A stretch of DNA of 7,286 nucleotides from an uncultured bacterium (GCA_937920455.1 CALETX010000289.1:1-7286); one strand, 5' to 3'. Shown: positions 1-6,167, counted from the stretch's first letter. Notes: generated by a model from the sequence alone, not told the origin. Translations and numbers: made by a program.

Positions 1-586
1 CATCGCTCCCCGCGGACGCATCGAAAAGCTCGGCGCATGGAAGCAGGTTGACCGTCTCAATTGTCTGGGCGGTAAACGAAATCGGTTTGGGATATACCAC
101 CACAACCTTGCCTATACGCCTTGCCAGAACCTCGCCAACTATATAATCCTTTATCGCCATCGCTTGTTCGTATATCGTGTCCTGGTTTATTCCCTGAAAG
201 AACTTGAACTCCCGCCTCGCGTCCGAAAACGCCGATGCCCCTTTCTCGCCAATAACTACATAGGCCACCTTTTCAGGCGGACGCTCGCCCTGAAGTTCCA
301 CTGCGGCCCTCATGACCCCCTGGTTGAGGCCGCCCATGAAACCAGCGTCGGATGTCACCACAACAATACCGAGCACATCCGACATCACCCGCACAAGTGG
401 ATCGTCTACGCCTACCAGATTCACTACTCTGAAAAAACCGGCAAACGAGTTCATAAACTCGTCGAAGCGCTCCTTTTCCTTTTCAAGCAGATGATACTGC
501 GCGGCGGCTATGTTCTTGAGCGTCTCTATGAGCTGCACCAGCTCCTGGTTGAACTTGAGCTCTCTTCTCAACTCTACCAGTTGCAC
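1..586 (-). CDS. atpG: F-type ATPase gamma subunit, N-terminal 195 residues (partial, runs off the left edge)
   Basis: This is the central rotor shaft of F1. Read on the minus strand from GTG at 586, the frame is open to the window edge (195 codons plus one base). Residues 1-55 form a charged coiled-coil helix (ELRRELKFNQ, then LIETLKNIAAAQ), matching the first gamma helix. Residues 72-91 (VLGIVVVTSDAGFMGGLNQG) match the conserved Rossmann-like segment usually read as SDRGLCGGFN; the Arg is Ala here. Residues 159-170 (GKVVVVYPKPIS) fit a following core strand. I chose GTG 586 because a GGGAGAGGGA ribosome binding site precedes it by 3 bases. An in-frame GTG at 625 would overlap the b gene and lacks a good site. 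It lies 25 bp after the b/delta stop. The C-terminal helix, which completes the shaft, lies outside the window. The family call is firm; the exact start is less so. Confidence 0.9.
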   Translation of the reverse strand, partial: MQLVELRRELKFNQELVQLIETLKNIAAAQYHLLEKEKERFDEFMNSFAGFFRVVNLVGVDDPLVRVMSDVLGIVVVTSDAGFMGGLNQGVMRAAVELQGERPPEKVAYVVIGEKGASAFSDARREFKFFQGINQDTIYEQAMAIKDYIVGEVLARRIGKVVVVYPKPISFTAQTIETVNLLPCAELFDASAGSD

Positions 587-590
587 GGCT

Positions 591-600
591 TCCCTCTCCC
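591..600 (-). promoter_or_regulatory. Ribosome binding site of gamma
   Basis: On the minus strand, the purine run GGGAGAGGGA lies just upstream of GTG 586 in the 25 bp gap after the b/delta gene. It decides the GTG start, because no ATG exists in this frame nearby. Confidence 0.6.
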
Positions 601-611
601 AAATCTGCGGA

Positions 612-1361
612 TCATATGCCCACACTCTTCTTGATTTCGGCGGCCGCCTCTTGAAGCCGGTTTCTCAGGCTTCCGTCTATTTCCAGACCGCCCAGCTTGA
701 GAACCAGGCCGGCAATCAGGTCCTGCTGAACGGTCTCGTCTATCGTGACCTGTGCGTTGAACTTCTCCGCCAGAAGTTTCTGAAGCCTTTCCTTCTGGCC
801 AACCGAGAGAGGATGGCTGCTCGTAAACTGCGCCCCTCTGGCATCAACCGTGATGTTGGAAGAGTCAACCTCGGCCAGGGCGTCAAGAAGCTCGTCTATG
901 AATTTCTCGTTCAGAGCCGCGTCCATCTTCTCGCTAAAAACCATCCCGAAAAGCTGAACGGCATGGTCCACCATCTTCTCTTCCATCTCCTGAGCAAGCT
1001 GTTTGCGATATCTTTCCTCGTTCTTTCTGGCCTGATCCAGAATCTTGTCGGCCTCCTTTCTGGCATCGGCAAGAACCTGATCCCTCGCCTTCGCAAGTTC
1101 TTTTTGACCCTCCTCCTTCTGGCGTTGTAAGGCTTCCTCCGCCTCGGCCTTCTTTCTGGCGAATTCCTTCTCGTGCTCCTCGATCTCACGCCGGATCGCC
1201 TCTTCCTTCTTTCGCACCTCCGCCTCCACATCCCTGACCCTGGCTATGGCGCGATTCGCGTCACCCAGAAGCATCCTGCGTATGACCGCAAGCATGACAA
1301 CCAGGACCACAACATGCGCAACTGCCACCGGCAAAACAACCTTCACAAGTATCTCGTGCAT
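612..1361 (-). CDS. atpF: Fusion of F-type ATPase b subunit and delta C-terminal domain (peripheral stalk)
   Basis: This is the peripheral stalk subunit that keeps F1 from turning with the rotor. It is 249 residues from ATG 1361. Residues 3-28 are one hydrophobic membrane helix (VVLPVAVAHVVVLVVMLAVI). Residues 35-130 are a highly charged Glu/Lys/Arg/Ala coiled coil of the b dimer type. Residues 130-162 match the b C-terminus. Residues 178-240 match the delta (OSCP) C-terminal domain: SSHPLSVGQKERL, then LIAGLVLKLGG and IDGSLRNRL, compared with the family's LIGGVVVRIG and IDGSVRGRL. The six-helix N-terminal domain of delta is absent. Ordinary b is about 160 residues, so the extra length is the delta part. 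Similar fusions are known in alternative (N-type) F-ATPases. ATG 1361 is preferred to GTG 1367 because GGGAG sits 8 nt from the former and only 2 from the latter. It lies 22 bp after c. Confidence 0.92.
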   Translation of the reverse strand: MHEILVKVVLPVAVAHVVVLVVMLAVIRRMLLGDANRAIARVRDVEAEVRKKEEAIRREIEEHEKEFARKKAEAEEALQRQKEEGQKELAKARDQVLADARKEADKILDQARKNEERYRKQLAQEMEEKMVDHAVQLFGMVFSEKMDAALNEKFIDELLDALAEVDSSNITVDARGAQFTSSHPLSVGQKERLQKLLAEKFNAQVTIDETVQQDLIAGLVLKLGGLEIDGSLRNRLQEAAAEIKKSVGI

Positions 1362-1369
1362 GACCACAT

Positions 1370-1374
1370 CTCCC
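1370..1374 (-). promoter_or_regulatory. Ribosome binding site of b/delta
   Basis: The minus-strand GGGAG lies 8 nt before ATG 1361. It would be only 2 nt before the in-frame GTG at 1367, so it selects the ATG and makes the protein 249 residues. Confidence 0.6.
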
Positions 1375-1383
1375 GTTCCGATG

Positions 1384-1605
1384 TCACGCCCTGCCTCCGA
1401 ACAGGTTGAACAGTATGAGCAGCGCGATCACCGCAATGGACTCCGCGAAAACCAGGGCGATGACCATTGCCTGCAGAATCTTGTTCGCGGCCGATGGATT
1501 GCGCCCCAGGGCGCGTATGCTCGCGTACCCGATGGCCGCTGTAACGGCCGACGGACCGATTATCGTGACGAACATAACCAAAAATATTATAAAATTTTCG
1601 AGCAT
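1384..1605 (-). CDS. atpE: F-type ATPase subunit c (rotor ring proteolipid)
   Basis: This forms the membrane rotor ring that carries the coupling ion. It is 73 residues with two hydrophobic helices (about 5-33 and 43-70) joined by the polar loop R35-N36-P37, the equivalent of RQP in the family. The ion-carrying carboxylate is E55 in VFAESIAV, followed by S56 as in many sodium-binding rings. However, aligning to the loop Arg puts T22 where sodium-type rings have Gln, so proton or sodium use cannot be decided. Helix 1 normally has GxGxGxGxG; here it reads G17-P-S-A-V-T-A-A-I-G26, with Ser, Val and Ala at the later motif positions. There is no cleavable signal peptide and only one hairpin, so it is not a duplicated c. 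GGAG sits 6 nt before the ATG. It lies 21 bp after epsilon. Identification is firm. Confidence 0.93.
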   Translation of the reverse strand: MLENFIIFLVMFVTIIGPSAVTAAIGYASIRALGRNPSAANKILQAMVIALVFAESIAVIALLILFNLFGGRA

Positions 1606-1611
1606 TGCCTG

Positions 1612-1615
1612 CTCC
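1612..1615 (-). promoter_or_regulatory. Ribosome binding site of subunit c
   Basis: The minus-strand GGAG lies 6 nt before ATG 1605. A second, stronger AAGGAGG lies further up, overlapping the epsilon stop; c is normally made in large excess over the other subunits, and two entry sites could help. Confidence 0.5.
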
Positions 1616-1626
1616 GCGCGCCTCCT

Positions 1627-1854
1627 TCATTCCTCCACTAGAATTACGCATTCGTTGTTGTCGAATCTCACCATCCCCTTTTTGATCGGTATGACGGTCC
1701 GCCAGTCAACCACAACCTTTCCGGGCCTGAGAAGGCTGATAATCGGTGCATGGTAATCCAGTATTTCAAACTCGGCAAGATCGCCCGGCAGGAAGACGCT
1801 CTTGGCCTCCCCCTGGAATACGACATGCTTCGGGTTTAGTATCTGCACCTTCAT
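1627..1854 (-). CDS. atpC: F-type ATPase epsilon subunit, beta-sandwich domain only
   Basis: Epsilon joins gamma to the c ring. The 75-residue product matches the N-terminal beta-sandwich of epsilon: MKVQILNPKHVVFQGEAKSV, then FLPGDLAEFEIL with DYHAPIISLLRPG (family: LPG..GEFGVLPGHAPLLSALKPG), ending VRFDNNECVILVEE (family: NNKVTVLAE). Typical epsilon is about 130-140 residues with a C-terminal pair of helices that inhibits ATP hydrolysis. Here the stop comes directly after the last strand, so that domain is missing. There is no second ORF downstream that could be a split-off helical part, because the c gene begins 21 bp later. Its ATG overlaps the alpha-2 stop as ATGA, implying translational coupling. 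A sequence of this size with these motifs is very unlikely to be anything else. Confidence 0.88.
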   Translation of the reverse strand: MKVQILNPKHVVFQGEAKSVFLPGDLAEFEILDYHAPIISLLRPGKVVVDWRTVIPIKKGMVRFDNNECVILVEE

Positions 1855-3365
1855 CCTTTTGCCGTCTCCGCCGACACGCCCGTTGTCCAGCCCTGCTCCG
1901 CGAAAAACGCGCTCATTATCGCGTCAAGTCGCGACTCGATATCTGTTGAAAGTTCCGCCGTCGCGGCCAGCGTCTCGATCAGCCCGGAATCCTTCGCGGC
2001 AGCAAACGCGCAAATTTCTTTACGGAACACGGCACGCTGTGGCTCGTCAAGCTCGGCGAGCAGCCCCTTGTGCAGCGCATACAGAAGAAGAATCTCCTCT
2101 TCCACGCTTACTGGAGCGTACTGCGCCTGCCGCAGCACAGATATGATCGCCTCGCCTCTCCGCACTATGCGCGCAGCCTCTCCGGAAAGACCTGACTGCA
2201 GCTTGCTGAGCTTCACAACCTCCGTGTAACGCGCAAAATCAGCGCGCAGCGTCTTGCTGAGCCTCTTGATCAACGGCGGCTGAACCCTTCCGCCGATGAT
2301 CGAAAGCGAAAGCGCAATATCAACTGCCGGCCTGAATCCTTCGGCAAACATCGTACTGTTGAGGCATATCTGACCGTCGCACATTGAGGCTAGATTCGAC
2401 GGAATATATCCTGTCAGGTCGCCCTGCTGGGTCTCGGCAATCCCCAGAAACGTCAGCGAGCCTCCGCCGCGCTCCTTGTTGAATCGCCCCGCCTGCTCCA
2501 TGAGCTGCGTCTGAACATAGAAAATGTCGCCCGGATACGCCTCACGGCCCGGCGGCCTCTCCAGCAGAAGCGAAAGCTGGCGGTAGGCCCAGGCATGCTT
2601 CGTCAGGTCGTCGAAAACCACAAGCACATCCCGTCCCTTAGATGCGAAATAGTCACCCATCGCCGCCGCCGAAAACGGCGCCAGATATTGCTCGCCCACG
2701 GGCGCCGCGTCGGTAGCCATCACCATAATAGTATAGCCAAGAGCCGATCCTTCCTTCAGAGCAGTCATCACCTTCTCCACCGCAGCAAGCGACTTCCCGA
2801 CGGCGCAGTATATGCAAACCACATTCTTGTCCCGCTGATTGAGCATCGCATCAACCGCGATCGCCGTTTTACCCGTCATGCGGTCGCCCAAAATCAACAG
2901 CCTCTGCCCCTTGGCCAGCGGCACAAAAATATCAACTATCTTTGTGCCCGTCTGTAGAAATTCGTCCACCGGGGCGCGGTGCACAATCGGCGGTGAATCC
3001 CGGAAAATAGGACGATGATCGTCGGCTATAAGCTCGCCGGCCTGATCACACGGCTCCCCAAGCGCCGTCACCATTCTGCCCAAAAACCGTTCCCCGACCG
3101 GAATCCTGAACGGTTCGCTGATGCCGGTTATCTCCTTGCCCAGGCGCAACCTCGAGGAGTCTCCGAGAATCAGCACCAGCACGTCCTCCTCGTCGAAGCC
3201 CATAATGATTCCCTTGACGCCGTCGCCAAGATCCACAAGCTGACCGTTCAGGCAGGTAGGAAGTCCCTGCACGCGGCAGATAATCTCCTTGATATCCCTG
3301 ATCCTGCCCCTTTCCTGAACCTTAAGCTTGAACAGGGGCACCGCGGAGCTTTTCAAGCTGCTCAT
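1851..3365 (-). CDS. Second F-type ATPase alpha-subunit homologue (alpha-2), arginine finger replaced
   Basis: This is a full-length alpha homologue (504 residues) placed directly after alpha-1. The N-terminal barrel is at about 12-90 and the nucleotide-binding domain at about 91-385. Walker A is GDRMTGKT at 160-167, Walker B is VLVVFDD at 247-253, and it has RPPGREAYPGDIFY and ETQQGDLTGYIPSN as in alpha. The helical domain with APVSVEEEILLLYA follows. At the arginine-finger position alpha-1 has SVSRIG; this protein has SLSIIG, with I356 (codon ATC at 2300-2298) in place of Arg. In the alpha family this Arg reaches into the catalytic site of the neighbouring beta, so an alpha-2/beta site would be impaired or inactive. 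It is not a beta subunit: it has neither GGAGVGKT nor the GER motif. ATG 3365 is chosen over ATG 3386 because AGGAGG lies 6 nt before it. It overlaps alpha-1 by 44 bp and epsilon by 4. The role (regulatory or structural ring position, or an alternative alpha) is inferred. Confidence 0.9.
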   Translation of the reverse strand: MSSLKSSAVPLFKLKVQERGRIRDIKEIICRVQGLPTCLNGQLVDLGDGVKGIIMGFDEEDVLVLILGDSSRLRLGKEITGISEPFRIPVGERFLGRMVTALGEPCDQAGELIADDHRPIFRDSPPIVHRAPVDEFLQTGTKIVDIFVPLAKGQRLLILGDRMTGKTAIAVDAMLNQRDKNVVCIYCAVGKSLAAVEKVMTALKEGSALGYTIMVMATDAAPVGEQYLAPFSAAAMGDYFASKGRDVLVVFDDLTKHAWAYRQLSLLLERPPGREAYPGDIFYVQTQLMEQAGRFNKERGGGSLTFLGIAETQQGDLTGYIPSNLASMCDGQICLNSTMFAEGFRPAVDIALSLSIIGGRVQPPLIKRLSKTLRADFARYTEVVKLSKLQSGLSGEAARIVRRGEAIISVLRQAQYAPVSVEEEILLLYALHKGLLAELDEPQRAVFRKEICAFAAAKDSGLIETLAATAELSTDIESRLDAIMSAFFAEQGWTTGVSAETAKG

Positions 3366-4794
3366 CCAGTCCCTCCTTGACAACATCCGTGAGCTGCTGG
3401 GTCCGAATCAATTCCGCAATCACATCCGGCCGGTTCCTTCTGACCTCGGCTATGAGGGTGCTGAGACTGGAACGCACTTCCGACGGTTCTATTCCCTCGA
3501 AGAAACCACGCTGAAGAGCATAAAGCGTAATGACCTGATCCTCCATAGGAACGGGCGCGTTGGCGTCCTGCTTGAGGATTTCTTCAAGGATCTTGCCACG
3601 CTTGAGCCTTTTCTCTACATCCGCCGATACGCCGGCCTTTATGCGGGTAAGCCGCTCCAGTTCCTTGTACCTAACAAATTCAAGCTGCAGCATACCGGTC
3701 ATCTTCTTGATCGCCGGCCATTGCACCCTGTTGCCGATACGAGACACCGAAAGCCCCATGTCTATCGCCGGCTTGAAGCCTTCGCTGAACAGCAGCGCAC
3801 TCATATATATCTGCCCGTCAGTCATCGAAATGATATTAGACGGAATATAGCCGGCCACATCGCCCTGCTGTGTTTCAACGATCGGCAGGTGCGTCATGGA
3901 GCCTCCACCGCGCGCCTGGTTAAGTTTGCAGGCGCGCTCCACAAGCTGCGAATGAATGTAGAAGATATCACCCGGATATGCGTCGCGCCCCGGGGCTCTC
4001 TCCAACAAGAGAGAAATCTGCCGGTACGCCCAAGCGTGTTTGGTGAAGTCATCAAAAACCACCAGCACATGGCCCTTCTTTTCATACATGAAATACTCGC
4101 CAATGCTCGTGGCTACATACGGCACCAGATACTGCTGCCCCATCGGATCTGATGCAAGCGCCGCCACCACCACCGTGTATGGCCAGGCATCGGCCGCGTC
4201 AAATGCCTCGATCACCTTCGCCAACGCCGACTCCGCCTTCCCTATGCAGCAATACACGCAAATAACGTCTTTGCCCTTCTGGTTAAGAATCGCGTCAACA
4301 CCAACCGTCGTCTTGCCTGTCATTCGATCGCCAATGATCAGCATCCTCTGACCCTTGCCCACCGGCTTCATCATGTCTATGATCTTGGTTCCCGTCTGCA
4401 ACACCTCCGTAAGGGGAATCCTTTCGAGCACAGACGGCGCCTTGCCGAATATCGGATAGGTCCTCGAACAGCGAATCGGACCACCGTTGTCGGTTGGATG
4501 GCCCAGCGCGTCTACGCGCCGGCCGAGATACGCGTCACCCACCGGCACCCGGTACTCGTCAAGCGTCGTAACAACCTCGTCGCCAGGCTTTACAGGCCCG
4601 GTCTGATCCACCAAAAGAACCAGGACATAATCCGGATCGAACCCGACAATCACCCCCCGCGCCGCCCCGTTCGCTATGTGAACAAGCTGGCCGTTCATGC
4701 AGTTGGTGAGACCCGTCACATGAACCACGTCCTGCCGGATCTCCGCCACTGTTCCGTGCTCCTTCAGCTTGATGAAGTCCACCTTCAGCGCCAT
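3322..4794 (-). CDS. atpA: F-type ATPase alpha subunit (alpha-1), arginine finger kept
   Basis: Alpha alternates with beta in the F1 hexamer and supplies residues to beta's catalytic sites. The product is 490 residues. The barrel domain is at about 5-82. Walker A is GDRMTGKT at 155-162 (family GDRQTGKT), Walker B is VLVVFDD at 243-249, and the alpha signatures LLLERAPGRDAYPGDIFY and ETQQGDVAGYIPSN are present. The arginine finger is R352 in GLSVSRIGN. A C-terminal helical domain follows, with APVPMEDQVITLYALQRG. The GQK motif is GKA (K186 for Gln), and adjacent cysteines (YCC, 181-183) precede it. The N-terminal helix of about 20 residues, which binds delta in ordinary alpha, is missing: the protein starts directly in the barrel. 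AGGAGG lies 7 nt before the ATG, so the start is well supported. It lies 20 bp after the 450-residue envelope protein. The alpha family call is firm. Confidence 0.94.
   Translation of the reverse strand: MALKVDFIKLKEHGTVAEIRQDVVHVTGLTNCMNGQLVHIANGAARGVIVGFDPDYVLVLLVDQTGPVKPGDEVVTTLDEYRVPVGDAYLGRRVDALGHPTDNGGPIRCSRTYPIFGKAPSVLERIPLTEVLQTGTKIIDMMKPVGKGQRMLIIGDRMTGKTTVGVDAILNQKGKDVICVYCCIGKAESALAKVIEAFDAADAWPYTVVVAALASDPMGQQYLVPYVATSIGEYFMYEKKGHVLVVFDDFTKHAWAYRQISLLLERAPGRDAYPGDIFYIHSQLVERACKLNQARGGGSMTHLPIVETQQGDVAGYIPSNIISMTDGQIYMSALLFSEGFKPAIDMGLSVSRIGNRVQWPAIKKMTGMLQLEFVRYKELERLTRIKAGVSADVEKRLKRGKILEEILKQDANAPVPMEDQVITLYALQRGFFEGIEPSEVRSSLSTLIAEVRRNRPDVIAELIRTQQLTDVVKEGLDEQLEKLRGAPVQA
3372..3377 (-). 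promoter_or_regulatory. Ribosome binding site of alpha-2, inside the alpha-1 coding region
   Basis: The minus-strand AGGAGG lies 6 nt before ATG 3365 and within the last codons of alpha-1. It fixes the alpha-2 start and implies that alpha-1 translation passes over the alpha-2 initiation site, a coupling arrangement. Confidence 0.7.
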
Positions 4795-4801
4795 CTATGC
4801 T

Positions 4802-4807
4802 CCTCCT
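4802..4807 (-). promoter_or_regulatory. Ribosome binding site of alpha-1
   Basis: A consensus AGGAGG on the minus strand, 7 nt before ATG 4794, sits in the 20 bp gap after the envelope protein gene. It supports the unusually short alpha N-terminus as genuine, since the start is not in doubt. Confidence 0.7.
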
Positions 4808-4814
4808 GTGACAA

Positions 4815-6167
4815 CTACATCCGTCCTGCGTCCTCGCCGGACCTCGGTACCTTCTCGTCTGGCCCCCGGCCATACCATCGAATGAAGAAAAGAAAACTGA
4901 AAATACCGAGAAAAACCAGAATGATGTAGATGATACGCCATGTGGTTTTTTCACTGGGCGGCTTTCCGGCAAAGCCGAGCTTGGCAGTCTTCGGCTTCGG
5001 CTTGAGGGCGGCCTCAATCCGCATAATCTGCGTCTCCAGTTCGTCAATCCGTCTGGCCTGCCGCCGGTAAAAATCAACATATTGCTCGTTCAGTTCGGTC
5101 GGCCCTTTCTCAGCCTCCAGCTCTTCCAAGTCGGCAATGATCCGTCGTAACGTCTCGATTACCGAAGGATACTTGCCGGCCGCGCTGGCAACTGTGAGCA
5201 ACGCCATCGCCGATTCCTTCACCGCCGCTATCCGCGGTCCGTTAACATTCCACCTGTCTCGCACCAACACGTCGTAACTGACCGACTCGTTCGGCGGAAT
5301 GTCAACGTTCTCCTTGTAGACATAACACAATCCAGTCGTCGGATCCCGCCTCGCCTCAAGTTCTCCTGCATCGAGAATATCATCCAATCTCAGCTCAGCC
5401 GGCAGATCACGCCGGATCGTCAACCTGCGCGCCTCGGTTGGTGAAACATTCCGAACAGTGATTCTGACAATGAGCGGTCTGGAGGACTCTGGAGGAATTT
5501 CCGTGTCCCTCCTGGGGGCCGACCATCCACGAACTTCGCCAATCAGCTCTCCTCCGGGGTCAATCCCCGCCGCAAGTACCATGTTCTCAAGCTTCCCAAC
5601 AGCCTCCTTGACCCTCCGCAATGTGCCGAGATTCGCTTCGTATGCCTTTATGTGGCTTTCTATTTTCTCACCCGGCTTCAAGGCACAAGCAGCCTGAGAG
5701 GATTCGATAAGAGCCGTATTCTTCTCAATCTCTTCCCGCAGCGCGCGCGCAGCAGCCGCATCCCCCCCTGGCTTCGAGGCAAGCAGCGCCTCCATCTCCG
5801 ACGCCCGGCGTTTTATAAGAGCAATAGTCTCGGGCGGAATCAGCCACACATCTTTTAGTTCAACGTTGAAGATCCTTATTTCTTTCGGTTGCAGGTCTAT
5901 TTCTTTGTGGAGATAATATGATCCGGTCTTTACGTCGTAACCAACGTCCAGCCCGTCCGCATTGATTATGTCGTTGCTGGTCAGACCCGCAGGCAGCACT
6001 GAATGAATTTTCACTCGTTGGGTACTCTCGATGGGATTGCCAGCCCGTATCTTAAGCAACACCTTTTCTCCGCGTGCGGACAGCGCGACCACAACAAGGC
6101 AGATCGCCATAACAAGAGAAACCGGTCTGTAAACCGGACGCGATCCTGTATCAACGCCGGGAATCAT
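4815..6167 (-). CDS. Membrane-anchored extracytoplasmic protein with two beta-domain/coiled-coil repeats; function unknown
   Basis: I do not recognise a named family. The 450-residue product has a basic N-terminus and a hydrophobic stretch at 15-30 (PVSLVMAICLVVVALS), consistent with a signal peptide. Two homologous units follow (about 36-200 and 231-388). Each is a beta-rich domain with LPAxLxxxDIxxAxxL, a D-x-x-TG turn and a Y-x-x-K-E strand, ending in V-x-D/K-x-W-x-V/I, then a charged coiled coil. Residues 409-429 form one membrane helix (WRIIYIILVFLGIFSFLFFI), followed by a basic, then mixed-charge, tail. Predicted topology: both repeats outside the cytoplasmic membrane, a C-terminal anchor, and about 20 residues in the cytoplasm. 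It lies 20 bp before alpha-1, so it is co-transcribed with the ATPase. ATG 6167 has no Shine-Dalgarno and may depend on upstream translation. A later ATG at 6110 also lacks one and would shorten the signal peptide. A scaffold role near the ATPase is inference. Confidence 0.75.
   Translation of the reverse strand: MIPGVDTGSRPVYRPVSLVMAICLVVVALSARGEKVLLKIRAGNPIESTQRVKIHSVLPAGLTSNDIINADGLDVGYDVKTGSYYLHKEIDLQPKEIRIFNVELKDVWLIPPETIALIKRRASEMEALLASKPGGDAAAARALREEIEKNTALIESSQAACALKPGEKIESHIKAYEANLGTLRRVKEAVGKLENMVLAAGIDPGGELIGEVRGWSAPRRDTEIPPESSRPLIVRITVRNVSPTEARRLTIRRDLPAELRLDDILDAGELEARRDPTTGLCYVYKENVDIPPNESVSYDVLVRDRWNVNGPRIAAVKESAMALLTVASAAGKYPSVIETLRRIIADLEELEAEKGPTELNEQYVDFYRRQARRIDELETQIMRIEAALKPKPKTAKLGFAGKPPSEKTTWRIIYIILVFLGIFSFLFFIRWYGRGPDEKVPRSGEDAGRM
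5004..5477 (-). repeat. Protein-level repeat, copy 2 of the beta-domain/coiled-coil unit
   Basis: Residues 231-388 of the 450-residue protein. The beta part has LPAELRLDDILDAGEL, DPTTGLCYVYKENVDIPPNE and VLVRDRWNV, each matching copy 1 in the same order and spacing. It is followed by a coiled coil (IIADLEELEAEKG, then RRQARRIDELETQIMRIEAAL). The copies have diverged well beyond recent tandem duplication at DNA level. Confidence 0.7.
5568..6062 (-). repeat. Protein-level repeat, copy 1 of the beta-domain/coiled-coil unit
   Basis: Residues 36-200 of the 450-residue protein. The beta part has LPAGLTSNDIINADGL, VKTGSYYLHKEIDLQPKE and VELKDVWLI, equivalent to the three blocks of copy 2. A helical, charged segment (about 112-197) follows. 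A short Pro/Gly-rich linker (about 201-230) joins the two copies. Confidence 0.7.

Noticed and set aside
1362..1367. b/delta start at GTG 1367
   Set aside because: The ribosome binding site would be only 2 nt away; ATG 1361 has 8 nt spacing.
1378..1388. Eleven-base match (CCGATGTCACG) to 6228-6238, spanning the stop codons of the c gene and of the upstream envelope gene
   Set aside because: A match of this length is expected several times by chance in a window of this size, and the flanks differ.
1851..3365. Alpha-2 as a beta subunit
   Set aside because: It has alpha signatures (GDRxTGKT, ETQxGD, PPGREAYPGD) and lacks beta's GGAGVGKT and GER motifs and the DELSEED region.
3366..3386. Alpha-2 start at ATG 3386
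   Set aside because: The AGGAGG site lies inside this extension and is positioned for ATG 3365, and the extra seven residues match nothing in the family.
3328..4152. Plus-strand open frame of 274 codons opposite alpha-1
   Set aside because: It lies wholly antisense to a clear alpha gene, has no recognisable motif, and is the usual mirror of GC-rich coding sequence. The same holds for the plus-strand frames at 510-1130, 6003-6695 and the shorter ones.
6119..6137. Two CCGGTTT copies near the start of the 450-residue gene as an operator
   Set aside because: They lie inside the coding region and encode part of the signal peptide (PVYRPVS); nothing else marks a regulatory site.
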